From: Streptomyces sp. AA1529
GTDB taxonomy: Bacteria > Actinomycetota > Actinomycetes > Streptomycetales > Streptomycetaceae
Assembly (NCBI RefSeq): GCF_000280905.1
Contig: NZ_ALAP01000041.1
Coordinates: 97,416 to 161,415 of the forward strand
Direction: 5' to 3'
Length of the DNA stretch: 64,000 nt
Part shown: positions 34,482 through 42,443 of the stretch, one piece after another
Layout of the letters: each line of letters begins with the position of its first letter
How positions within the stretch are numbered: the stretch's first letter is position 1
Made by a program: the position numbers and the translations under genes
The notes under the pieces: generated by a model
The model's database searches: none
Told to the model about the DNA's origin: nothing
The model's input: the letters and a program-made list of their open reading frames with translations, nothing else

Positions 34482-36041
34482 TCACACCGTCTCTCCCCGG
34501 GCAGACGGGTCCTGCCCGGGCTGCTGTGCCGGGCCGGGCGACCGCGCGGTCGTGGAAGCCGGCGGCCGGGCGCAGGTGAGGGCGGCGGCCACCAGCAGGT
34601 TGGCCGCCAGGCCCAGGAGCCCGCCGTTGATCCCGTGCCAGGGGTCGTTGTCCGTCCACCACAGCAGCAGCACCACGCCGAGGCCCACCAGCGTGCCCGT
34701 GACCCCCGCTGCCGCGGTCAGTCGCCGCCAGAACAGTGCGAGCAGGGTCAGTGGTACCAGCTGGGCCAGTCCCTCGTAGGAGAGGACCGAGAGCTGCACC
34801 AGGGTGTTCGGGAAGAAGAGCGCGCCCAGCAGGGCCACGAGCCCGGCCAGGAAGCACACCAGTTGGGACAGCCGTTTGGTCCGCACGTCCTGCGCACCGC
34901 CCGGCGCGTCGTCCCCCGCGCCCGCCGCCCGGTTCCGGTGGGCGCGGCTGCGCGGGTCGGAACCGTTGCCGCCGCCGAGCAGGGTGCGCCCGCACAGGGT
35001 GCCGATCGCCAGCATGAACACGCTCATCGGCACGATGGCCGACAGTGCCCCGGCCACGCCGATCACGGCGACGACCGGCGCCGGGAGCGAGTCGGTCACC
35101 AGCCGGAACAGCGCCAGGTCCGGGTTGTCGAGGGTGGGAAGCGCGAACAGCGCGACGGCGCCGACCATCATCGGGATGAACAGCAGCAGCTGGTACCAGG
35201 GCAGCAGCAGGGCGTTGCGGCGCAGCGCGTTCGGGCTCCTGGCGCTGAGGTAGCCGGCGACGGTGGTGGGGAAGATGGAGATCGTCACCGCGTTGAGCAG
35301 CAGCGTGGAGACGAACCAGGTGCCGTTCAGCCCGCCCGACTCATGTCCCGGGAACGTCAGCCACTCCGGCTTCTCCTGCACCATCCGCGTCATGAGGTCG
35401 CCGTATCCGTCCAGATAGTGCAGCGGCACCCACACCGCGAGGAAGACCACCGCCACGATGACGAGCACGTCCTTGAGCACGCTCACCCACGCGGAACCGC
35501 GCAGGCCGGAGACGAGGATGAACGCCTCCGCGACGACGAAGGAGACCACGGCGGCGACGTGCAGATCGACGCTGCCGTAGGTCATGGCGTTCACCACCAC
35601 GCCCATGCCCTGGATCTGCACCTGCACGTAGGGGACGATGAAGACGGTCGCGGTGACCGCCACCAGTATCCCCACGGGCCGGGAGCGGAAGCGGTGTTCG
35701 GCCATGTCGGCTATGGACAGCAGCCCATGCCGGCTCGCGTACGTCCACAGCGCCGGGCCCACGACGTACGCCACGGCGAAGCCGGTGGTCAGATAGGCGA
35801 CCAGATAGAGGATCGGCACACCGAACGAGTAGGACCAGCCGGCCGTGCCGAGGAAGGAGAAACTGGTGTAGGTCTCGCCGGCCATCAGCAGCCAGATGAA
35901 CAGCACGCCCAGGCCGCGGCTGGAGACCGACCACTCGGCCATCCCCTTGTCCCGCCCCCGGGCGCTGAGCACGCCGATGGCGAGGGTCGCGGCCATGGCG
36001 AGGCCGAAGAGCGTCGTGGCGATCGCGGCTGATCCGCTCAT
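34482..36041 (-). CDS. Sodium:solute symporter (SSS family)
   Basis: This 519-residue inner-membrane importer is driven by sodium or protons and has about 13 predicted helices. The segment GETYTSFSFLGTAGWSYSFG in the second helix is characteristic of SSS members (PutP, panthothenate and acetate/pyruvate carriers). The C-terminal tail is Pro/Ala-rich. The start at ATG 36041 overlaps the stop of the DUF3311 gene. SSS-DUF3311 pairs recur in bacteria, the small protein probably being a subunit. As last gene of the FadR-controlled operon it should import the substrate that the enzymes degrade. Confidence 0.9.
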   Translation of the reverse strand: MSGSAAIATTLFGLAMAATLAIGVLSARGRDKGMAEWSVSSRGLGVLFIWLLMAGETYTSFSFLGTAGWSYSFGVPILYLVAYLTTGFAVAYVVGPALWTYASRHGLLSIADMAEHRFRSRPVGILVAVTATVFIVPYVQVQIQGMGVVVNAMTYGSVDLHVAAVVSFVVAEAFILVSGLRGSAWVSVLKDVLVIVAVVFLAVWVPLHYLDGYGDLMTRMVQEKPEWLTFPGHESGGLNGTWFVSTLLLNAVTISIFPTTVAGYLSARSPNALRRNALLLPWYQLLLFIPMMVGAVALFALPTLDNPDLALFRLVTDSLPAPVVAVIGVAGALSAIVPMSVFMLAIGTLCGRTLLGGGNGSDPRSRAHRNRAAGAGDDAPGGAQDVRTKRLSQLVCFLAGLVALLGALFFPNTLVQLSVLSYEGLAQLVPLTLLALFWRRLTAAAGVTGTLVGLGVVLLLWWTDNDPWHGINGGLLGLAANLLVAAALTCARPPASTTARSPGPAQQPGQDPSARGETV

Positions 36042-36340
36042 CGCGGCTGCCCTCCCCCGTCGTCGACCGGAAGGGGCTCGACCGCGCCCTCGGTGAAAGC
36101 CGGGTCGAGCCGCGAGACCGCCCAGATCACCAGGGGGCTGACCACCGTGGCCGCGACGATCCAGAACAGCAGGAACGGAAGCCCCGCCACGCGGGGTTCG
36201 ATGCGGTTCGCCACCAGCGGGGCGGCGCAGTAGAGGACGGCGGGGATCAGCAGCAGCCACAGCGCGGGGCGCCTGGCTCCGGTTCGGGGGAGGCCCGCGA
36301 GGGGGTCCTCCTCGTCGGGGACGGGGTGGTGCTCGGACAT
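36038..36340 (-). CDS. DUF3311 small membrane protein
   Basis: This 100-residue protein has two predicted membrane helices (ALWLLLIPAVLYCAAPLVA and LPFLLFWIVAATVVSPLVIW) joined by a short loop with NRIEPRVAG, matching DUF3311. The ends are acidic. It lies directly before and overlaps the symporter gene (ATGA), which supports a role as a symporter subunit or stabiliser. The preceding gene ends 42 bases upstream. Confidence 0.85.
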   Translation of the reverse strand: MSEHHPVPDEEDPLAGLPRTGARRPALWLLLIPAVLYCAAPLVANRIEPRVAGLPFLLFWIVAATVVSPLVIWAVSRLDPAFTEGAVEPLPVDDGGGQPR

Positions 36341-36382
36341 TGCGGAGCGCTCCTCGGGGGACGGCTGGTAACGGCACGGGGG

Positions 36383-37198
36383 TCACACCGCCGGGTCGTA
36401 CCGACCGTCGACGGCGGTCCAGCCGCCGTCCACGGTCAGCACGCTGCCGGTCACGAACGTGGCGGCGTCCGAGAGCAGATAGACCACGGCGCCCGCGATC
36501 TCGTCGGCCCGCGCCCAGCGCCGCAGCGCGGAGGCCCGCGCATAGGCGTCGAACCACTCGGCGTCGGCGGCGATCTGGTCGGTCAGCGGGGTGCGCACCA
36601 CGCCGGGCGCCACCGCGTTGAAGCGCACACCCTGCGGGCCCCACTCCGCGGCGGCCGTCCGCAGCAGTTGGACCAGGCCCGCCTTGGAGGCCGCGTACAC
36701 CCCCTGGCCGGGCTCCACCTGGAAGGCCCGCATGGAGGCGAGGGACACGACCGACCCGGCGCCGCGTTCGGCCATCGCCGGGGCACAGGCCCGCAGCAGC
36801 GAGAAGTGCGCCCGCAGATTGAGCGCGACCACCCGCTCGAACTCGGCAACCGTGTAGTCGGCGATCCGCTTGCGGACGTTGACGCCGACCGTCACCACGA
36901 GCCCGTCCAGCGGGCCCCATGCGGCCGCGGCCCGGGTCAGCGCCTCCTCGTCCAGTACATCGAGCGGATACGGGCGGGCGCCGGGGCCGGCCAGCCGCGC
37001 GGTCTCCACGGCTCCGGCCTCGTCCCGGTCGGCCACCACGACGTCGGCACCGTGCGCCACCAGGGCGCGTACCGCCTCCCGGCCGATGCCGCTCGCGCCG
37101 CCGACCACTGCGGTCCGCCGCCCGTCGAGCCGGAACAGCCGCCCGTAGTCCACCTCGTCCGCCTCGGCACCCGGGCCGTGCTCCGGACGGGCGCTCAC
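36383..37198 (-). CDS. Short-chain dehydrogenase/reductase of the FadR-controlled operon
   Basis: This 271-residue SDR starts at GTG 37198, inside the stop of the aldehyde dehydrogenase gene (GTGA). The cofactor site is TAVVGGASGIGREAVRAL, with an Asp after strand 2 (VVADRDEAG) pointing to NAD. The catalytic residues are in SLASMRAF and YAASKAG, and the end is TVDGGWTAVDG. The usual NNAG is replaced by VTVGVN. It probably oxidises a hydroxyl group of the imported compound or of an intermediate. Substrate unknown. Confidence 0.88.
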   Translation of the reverse strand: MSARPEHGPGAEADEVDYGRLFRLDGRRTAVVGGASGIGREAVRALVAHGADVVVADRDEAGAVETARLAGPGARPYPLDVLDEEALTRAAAAWGPLDGLVVTVGVNVRKRIADYTVAEFERVVALNLRAHFSLLRACAPAMAERGAGSVVSLASMRAFQVEPGQGVYAASKAGLVQLLRTAAAEWGPQGVRFNAVAPGVVRTPLTDQIAADAEWFDAYARASALRRWARADEIAGAVVYLLSDAATFVTGSVLTVDGGWTAVDGRYDPAV

Positions 37199-38646
37199 GG
37201 TCTGATCACCGCCATCTTCGTCACCGTCAGCTCCTCGATCGCGAACCGCGGGCCCTCGCGCCCGATGCCGGAGTCCTTGACGCCGCCGTAGGGCGCCACG
37301 TCGCAGCGGTATCCGGGCACCTCGTTGATCACCACCCCGCCGACGTCCAGTTCGTCCAGCGCGCGGAAGGCGACATCGAGACGGTGGGTGAAGACCGCGG
37401 CGTGCAGCCCGTAGCGGCTCGCGTCGACCGCGGCGAAGGCCGCGTCCAGGTCCGGGACCGACCGCAGGCAGACGACGGGACCGAAGATCTCCTCGTCCCA
37501 GGCGGGCTGACCGTCCGGCACCTCGGCCAGCAGCGCCGGAGTCAGACAGCGGCCCGCCCGCTCGCCGCCCGCGACCAGCCGCGCCCCCGCTTCGCAGGCG
37601 TCCTCCAGCCATGCCAGTACCCGTTCCGTCGCGGCCTCGTCGATCAGCGCGGCCACCCGGGTGCCCTCCGCTCGCGGATCGCCGACCGGTACGGTCGCCA
37701 GCCGTGCCGCGATCCGCCGCTCCAGTTCGGCCGCCACCGGGGCTTCGGCGAGGACCCGCTGGACGGCGATGCACGCCTGTCCGGAGGCGTAGTAGCCGCC
37801 GCGCACCACCGCGTCGGCCGCCGCGTCCAGATCGGCGTCCGCCGCCACGACCAGCGCGGCGTTGGAGCCGAGTTCGAGTACGACCTTGCGGGGCGCCGCG
37901 TCCTTCGCGATGCGGTGGCCGACCGCTGCCGAGCCGGTGAAGGAGACGGCGGCGACGGCCTCGTGCGTGGTCAGGGCACGTCCCACGGCCGCGTCCCCGG
38001 TGACCAGTTGCACCGCGCCCGCCGGGGCGCCCTCGGCCGGCAGCCGCTCGCGCACCAGGTTCACCAGCCACAGCGTGGCCAGCGGGGTCGCCGGTGCCGG
38101 CTTGACGATCACCGGGCAGCCGGCCGCCAGCGCGGGCGCGATCTTGTGGGAGGCCAGCATCAACGGGTAGTTGAACCCGGCGATCCCGACGACCACCCCG
38201 ACCGGCCGGCGCGTCCAGAAGCCGGTCATCCCGTCCCCGGACGGCAGCCCGTCCAGCGGCACCGTCTCGCCGCGGATGTGCACCACCTCGTCGGCCGCCG
38301 CCCGCCAGGTGGCCACCGCCCGGGTCACCTCCGTACGGCAGTCGGCCCGCGGCTTGCCGGTCTCCAGGACCAGCAGGTCCTCCATGCCCTGGGCGACCTC
38401 CTCGAGCGCGTCGGCGACCCGGCCGAGCACGGCCCGGCGGGTCCGGGTGGGCAGCGTGGCGGTGGCACGGCGCAGCGCGGCGGCGTGCCCGGCGGCCTGC
38501 CGGGCCTGGCCGACGGAGCCGACCGGGGCCGGTGCCACCGGACTCCCGTCGTACGGGAACGTCACGATCTGCTGGTCCGCGGTGGCCACCCAGCTCTCGC
38601 CGATCGGCAGCCCGTCGGGGAACTCCTTGGTCTGCCACAGCGTCAC
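37195..38646 (-). CDS. NAD(P)-dependent aldehyde dehydrogenase
   Basis: This 483-residue enzyme turns an aldehyde into an acid. It starts at GTG 38646, overlapping the stop of the M20 gene. Visible motifs: FNYPLMLASHKIAPALAAG, KPAPATPLAT, the general base in LELGSNA, the catalytic cysteine in SGQACIAVQR, and EIFGPVV. It resembles the lactaldehyde and phosphonoacetaldehyde-type branch more than betaine aldehyde dehydrogenases, but this is only an impression. With the SDR it forms an alcohol-to-aldehyde-to-acid pair. Confidence 0.9.
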   Translation of the reverse strand: MTLWQTKEFPDGLPIGESWVATADQQIVTFPYDGSPVAPAPVGSVGQARQAAGHAAALRRATATLPTRTRRAVLGRVADALEEVAQGMEDLLVLETGKPRADCRTEVTRAVATWRAAADEVVHIRGETVPLDGLPSGDGMTGFWTRRPVGVVVGIAGFNYPLMLASHKIAPALAAGCPVIVKPAPATPLATLWLVNLVRERLPAEGAPAGAVQLVTGDAAVGRALTTHEAVAAVSFTGSAAVGHRIAKDAAPRKVVLELGSNAALVVAADADLDAAADAVVRGGYYASGQACIAVQRVLAEAPVAAELERRIAARLATVPVGDPRAEGTRVAALIDEAATERVLAWLEDACEAGARLVAGGERAGRCLTPALLAEVPDGQPAWDEEIFGPVVCLRSVPDLDAAFAAVDASRYGLHAAVFTHRLDVAFRALDELDVGGVVINEVPGYRCDVAPYGGVKDSGIGREGPRFAIEELTVTKMAVIRP

Positions 38647-39893
38647 GCCGCCGCACCCCCCTCCGGTGCGGGCGCGGTGGGCCGGGTGAGGAAGTGGTGG
38701 GCGGCCCCGGCGTAGACGCGTGCGTATGCGCCGATCTCGCGCACCTCCACGAACTCGTCCCTCTGATGTGCGATCCACTTGCCGCCCGGTCCGTAGACCA
38801 CGGTGGGCAGCCCCGCGTCCCGGGTGAGGATGGTGCCGTCGGTGGTGCCGGGCACCGCGCCGAACGCCGGTGCGCTGCCGTGCACCCGGGTGTGGGCGGC
38901 CACCAACCCCTGCACCACGGGATGGTCCTCGGGCGTCTCGACCGCGGGCCGGTCGTCGACGACGGTCTGCCGGACGGTCACCCCGAAGTGCTCCGCCGCC
39001 TGCTCCGCCGTCGTACGCACCCGCTCGATCAGCTCCGCGTGGTCCGTGCCGGGGATCGTCCGCACGTCCACCCCGACCACACCGTGCGCCGGGATGACGT
39101 TGAGCTGGTCCGGGTCGCCGCCCAGCAGCACGGTGGGGGTGACCGTCACGGAACCGGCGTGCGGATGGCTGCCGAAGCGCACGGCCGCCCACTCCCGCAC
39201 CGTGTCGAGCGCCGCCACGATCCGGGCTCCGGCCTCGATCGGGCTGCGGCCCTCCTGCGGCATCGCACCGTGTGCCATCACGCCCGTCAGATCGAGCCGC
39301 AGCCGGATCCCGCCGCGGGCCGAGGTGCACACCTCGTACCCCTCCGGCTCGCAGACGACGACCCCGTCCACCCCGCCGGCCGCCGGGGAGGCCGCGAACG
39401 CCTTGGCGCCCAGCATCATCCCCTCCTCGTCCGCCATGACGCCCAGCACGATCCGCCCCGGGAAGGGGCCCGCCTGCTGAAGTGCCCGCACCCCGTAGAT
39501 CATCGCCGCCACTCCGGACTTCATGTCGGCCGTACCGCGGCCCCACATCCGGCCGTCGCGGATCTCGGCGCCGTAGGGGTCCACACTCCAGTCGGCGGGA
39601 TCGCCCTCGGTCACGACGTCGGTATGCCCCTCGAACATCAGCGTCGGCCCCGGACCTCCGCCGCCCTCGACGGTCGCGACCACGTTCGGGCGGCCCGGAG
39701 CCACCTCCGTGACGGTGTGCTCCCAGCCGAACCGGGTGAACAGTTCGGCGACCAGGTCGGCTGCCGGTCTCTCGACGGCCTCGGCGCCCTCGGAGTTGAC
39801 GGTGCGCAGCCGCACCAGCTCCTGGGTGAAGGCGACGGCCGCCTCGGTGTCGAGCAGGGAATCCCACGGCTGTTCGCCGGGACCGGAATGCAT
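38643..39893 (-). CDS. M20 family metallohydrolase (ArgE/DapE-like)
   Basis: This 416-residue cytosolic zinc hydrolase cleaves N-acyl or peptide-like amide bonds. It starts at ATG 39893. Metal-site motifs are LMFEGHTDVVTEGD, GRGTADMKSGVAAM and GVMADEEGMMLG with the catalytic Glu; a dimerisation domain lies between about residues 190 and 300. It is the first gene of the operon and faces the FadR-type regulator across an operator. With a symporter, an aldehyde dehydrogenase and an SDR behind it, the substrate is likely an N-acylated or amide compound with an alcohol or amine end. Confidence 0.88.
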   Translation of the reverse strand: MHSGPGEQPWDSLLDTEAAVAFTQELVRLRTVNSEGAEAVERPAADLVAELFTRFGWEHTVTEVAPGRPNVVATVEGGGGPGPTLMFEGHTDVVTEGDPADWSVDPYGAEIRDGRMWGRGTADMKSGVAAMIYGVRALQQAGPFPGRIVLGVMADEEGMMLGAKAFAASPAAGGVDGVVVCEPEGYEVCTSARGGIRLRLDLTGVMAHGAMPQEGRSPIEAGARIVAALDTVREWAAVRFGSHPHAGSVTVTPTVLLGGDPDQLNVIPAHGVVGVDVRTIPGTDHAELIERVRTTAEQAAEHFGVTVRQTVVDDRPAVETPEDHPVVQGLVAAHTRVHGSAPAFGAVPGTTDGTILTRDAGLPTVVYGPGGKWIAHQRDEFVEVREIGAYARVYAGAAHHFLTRPTAPAPEGGAAA

Positions 39894-39938
39894 GGAACCT
39901 CCAAGTCCCTGTCCCCGCCGCCCGATCCCGTGCGCCGA

Positions 39939-39962
39939 GACCAGGCGACTGGTCAGACCAGT
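39939..39962. promoter_or_regulatory. FadR-type GntR operator
   Basis: ACTGGTCAGACCAGT (39948-39962) is a perfect palindrome around one base and contains TGGT-N3-ACCA, the form typical of FadR-subfamily regulators. Another half-site, GACCAG, precedes it at 39939-39944, making three alternating half-sites. It lies 46 bases upstream of the M20 start and 151 bases before the regulator start. Confidence 0.75.
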
Positions 39963-40112
39963 TGATCGTCCGTACTCTGCTCGGGTGTCCCGGCTCCGGT
40001 CAAGGGGTCGGCCGGGACGGCACAGGATCAGCACACCTGGCAGTGCGAACAGCCCGCAAGCAGCCCACCGCGAGCCCGCCGAGGGCTCGCAGGAGCGTGA
40101 GAGAGGGTGCCG

Positions 40113-40913
40113 ATGTCGGTCGATCCCCCTGGTCGGACCGGATTCCAGCCGGTGCGCCCGGTACGCGCCTACCAGCGCGTCGCCGAGCAGATCGAGGAGC
40201 GCATCCTCGCCGGGCAGCTGCCGCCCGGCTCCCGGCTGCCCGCGGAGCGCGAACTGGTGCGCCAGTTCGAGGTGGGCCGCTCCACCATCCGCGAAGCGCT
40301 GCGGGTCCTCCAGTCCGCGGGCCTGATCCGTTCCCGGCCCGGCGATCCGCTGGGCGCCGAGGTGCTGGGTGTCTCGCCCGACACCCTCAGCCACGCCCTC
40401 GGGCGGCTCGCCCGGTCCCATCTGTCCGGGCCCGCCGAACTGGTCCAGTTCCGGATGGTGCTGGACGCGGAGAGCTACCGTCTCGCGGCGCGGCTGCACA
40501 CCGACGACGACCTGCGGCGGCTGACGGAACTGGTGGACCGGATGGCGGACTGTGCGCAGGCCGCCGCCGACGGCAGCACGCCCCTCGACACGCACGCCTT
40601 CAGCCAGGCGGACGCCCGGTTCCACCGGGTCGTCGCAGAGGCCGGCGGCAACGCGCTGCTCGCCCTGTGCGCCCGCGCCGTCCACGACGCCGTCGTGGAC
40701 TCCATCGAGCACACGCTGCAGCACGCGCGGGACACAGGGGGCGCGGCCGACCGGATGCACCGCTCGACCCGCCACCACCGGCTCGTCGTCGAGGCCCTCG
40801 GCAGCCGGGACGGTGCCCGCGCCGCGCGCCTGGGCCGCCAGGCGCTCTTCGACAGCTACGGCCCGCACATGTCGCCGCAGGACCTCACCCGGCTGCGCGC
40901 GGCGCTGGACTGA
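40113..40913 (+). CDS. FadR-subfamily GntR transcriptional regulator
   Basis: This 266-residue protein starts at ATG 40113, preceded by GAGAGGG; an in-frame GTG at 40107 sits in that site. The winged helix is at about residues 15-85 (LPAERELVRQFEVGRSTIRE, then LRVLQSAGLIRSR). An all-helical FCD ligand domain follows, with metal-binding-type His and Asp residues (DARFHRVVAEAGGN, then RHHRLVVEAL). It likely represses the divergent M20-to-symporter operon and itself, and lets go on binding a carboxylate intermediate. Its TGA stop runs into a tandem repeat. Confidence 0.9.
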   Translation: MSVDPPGRTGFQPVRPVRAYQRVAEQIEERILAGQLPPGSRLPAERELVRQFEVGRSTIREALRVLQSAGLIRSRPGDPLGAEVLGVSPDTLSHALGRLARSHLSGPAELVQFRMVLDAESYRLAARLHTDDDLRRLTELVDRMADCAQAAADGSTPLDTHAFSQADARFHRVVAEAGGNALLALCARAVHDAVVDSIEHTLQHARDTGGAADRMHRSTRHHRLVVEALGSRDGARAARLGRQALFDSYGPHMSPQDLTRLRAALD

Positions 40914-40981
40914 TCGCCGATCGCCGATCGCCGATCGCCGATCGCCGATCGCCGATCGCCGATCGCCGATCGCCGATCGCC
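40912..40981. repeat. Ten tandem copies of a 7-bp repeat
   Basis: The unit GATCGCC is repeated ten times without error from 40912 to 40981, beginning inside the stop codon of the regulator gene; the next unit is degenerate. Each junction makes CGATCG. It sits between convergent genes and is a candidate phase-variable-length locus, but its length would not change any reading frame of a protein. Confidence 0.95.
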
Positions 40982-41080
40982 GAGCACCGGCCCCGGGCCG
41001 GGCGGTTCCCGGCCCGGGAGCGGACCGGCGGCCGCCGCCCGGCCGACGGTGACGGCCGCCGGTTCGGCGGCGCCGCGGCG

Positions 41081-42283
41081 TCAGTAGTCGCGCAGGGTGA
41101 AGCCGTCCGTGACGGCGTAGAAGTCGTCACTCAGGTCCAGTACCTCGGAGGCGTCCCGCGGAGCCTCGGCCGCCTCCTGCGCGGTGCCGTGCTCCCGGCT
41201 CGCGGCCGACCGGTGCGCCAGCGCCTGGTTGGCGGTGACCCAGTCGCGCAACTCGCGCTCGTACGCGGCGAAGGCCGCTCGGTGGTCGCCGTCCGCGGCC
41301 TTCAGCTGCCCGGCCAGTACATACGCGCCGACCAACGCCATGCTGGTGCCCTGCCCGGAAGCGGGCGAGCCGCAGTAGCCTGCGTCGCCCAGCAGCACCA
41401 CCCGGCCCTTGGACCAGGCGTCCAGATGGACCTGGGCGCCGCCGTCGAAGTGGAAGTCGGGCGCCTCCCACATGTACTCCAGCAGGCGGGGCATCTCCCA
41501 GCCCACCTGCGCGTAGCGTTCGGCGATCAGCCGCTTCTGGGCCCGCGGATCGCGCAGCTCCCGGTCCGTGCGGTCCACCCCGCCCAGCCCGACGTAGACG
41601 CGCAGTTCGGCGTTCTTGCGCACGCTCATCGCCAGACAGCCCCACGCGTCCGGGTCCCCGGTCAGAAAGGCGAGCTGCCAGCGGTCCAGGTCCAGCACGT
41701 TCGGGGCCGTCCACACGCCCAGATGACCCGCGAGAGGGCGCAGGTGGCGCTCCTCCGGGCCGAAGACCAGCGAGCGGGTGTGCGAGTGGACGCCGTCCGC
41801 GCCGACGACGATGTCGAAAGCGCGCTCCCGGCCACCGGCGAAGCGCACCCGGATCTCCTCCGGGCGCTCGTCGAGCGCGGCTATCGAGTCGTCGAAGAGG
41901 TACTCGACGCCGGAGCCGCCGGCCCCCACCAGGATGCGGGCGAGGTCGTCGCGGAGGATCTCGACGTCGTCGCGGTCCAGCCGGCCGCCGCTGGCGGTGG
42001 CCTCGGTGGTGCTGTACGTCTCGTTGCCGTCCGCGTCCAGCACGGACATGCCGCGCAGGTCGGTCGCGTGCTCCCGCAACTCCTCCAGGACGCCCATCCG
42101 CGCGGCCGCCTCCATCGCGGTACCGCGCACGTCGACCGCCTGGCCGCCGGGGCGCAGCCCGGGAGCGCGTTCGACCACGGTGACGTGGAAGCCGTAGCGG
42201 TCCAGCCAGTGGGCCAGCGCGGGCCCTGCCACGCTCGCACCGGAGATCAGCACGCGCTTGCCTGCCGGGGTGTCGGATGCCAT
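41081..42283 (-). CDS. FAD-dependent aromatic-type monooxygenase
   Basis: This 400-residue group A flavoprotein hydroxylase (PHBH/TetX-like) uses NAD(P)H and oxygen. It starts at ATG 42283 with a GGAGAA purine run upstream. FAD site one is LISGASVAGPALAHWLDRYG, with the family GxGxxG slightly changed; the DG motif is VVGADGVHSHTRSLVFG and the GD motif is VVLLGDAGYCGSPASGQG. The C-terminal tail is longer than in minimal members. It may act on a secondary metabolite or aromatic compound. Four 11-bp repeats lie 117 bases upstream. Confidence 0.88.
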   Translation of the reverse strand: MASDTPAGKRVLISGASVAGPALAHWLDRYGFHVTVVERAPGLRPGGQAVDVRGTAMEAAARMGVLEELREHATDLRGMSVLDADGNETYSTTEATASGGRLDRDDVEILRDDLARILVGAGGSGVEYLFDDSIAALDERPEEIRVRFAGGRERAFDIVVGADGVHSHTRSLVFGPEERHLRPLAGHLGVWTAPNVLDLDRWQLAFLTGDPDAWGCLAMSVRKNAELRVYVGLGGVDRTDRELRDPRAQKRLIAERYAQVGWEMPRLLEYMWEAPDFHFDGGAQVHLDAWSKGRVVLLGDAGYCGSPASGQGTSMALVGAYVLAGQLKAADGDHRAAFAAYERELRDWVTANQALAHRSAASREHGTAQEAAEAPRDASEVLDLSDDFYAVTDGFTLRDY

Positions 42284-42399
42284 GGGGTTCTCCTTCCGTA
42301 CCGGGCCCGGGAGTTCCTCCTCCCGGCGCTCCGGGGCAGTCCCCAGCCTCCGCACCGCGGCCGACAGACCTCCTACGCCGGGCCGACAGCGGGCACGGA

Positions 42400-42443
42400 A
42401 CGCCTGCACCACGCCTGTACGACGCCTACATGACGCCTACACC
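42400..42443. promoter_or_regulatory. Four tandem 11-bp repeats upstream of the monooxygenase
   Basis: Units ACGCCTGCACC, ACGCCTGTACG, ACGCCTACATG and ACGCCTACACC follow each other exactly, each a constant ACGCCT plus a variable part. The 11-base period is one helical turn. Heptamer repeats with 4-base spacing are how SARP regulators bind in Streptomyces, so this may be an activator site for the minus-strand monooxygenase. The first unit on that strand overlaps the end of the HAD gene. Confidence 0.55.

Noticed and set aside
38643..39893. M20 gene as argE or dapE of primary amino-acid synthesis
   Set aside because: Its place at the head of a FadR-regulated catabolic and uptake operon argues for a degradative role; the family is too broad to name a gene.
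40107..40112. GTG 40107 as start of the FadR-type regulator
   Set aside because: It overlaps the GAGAGGG ribosome binding site, whereas ATG 40113 has good spacing from it.
40912..40981. A CRISPR array
   Set aside because: The 7-bp units have no spacers between them and no cas genes are near; it is a simple tandem repeat.
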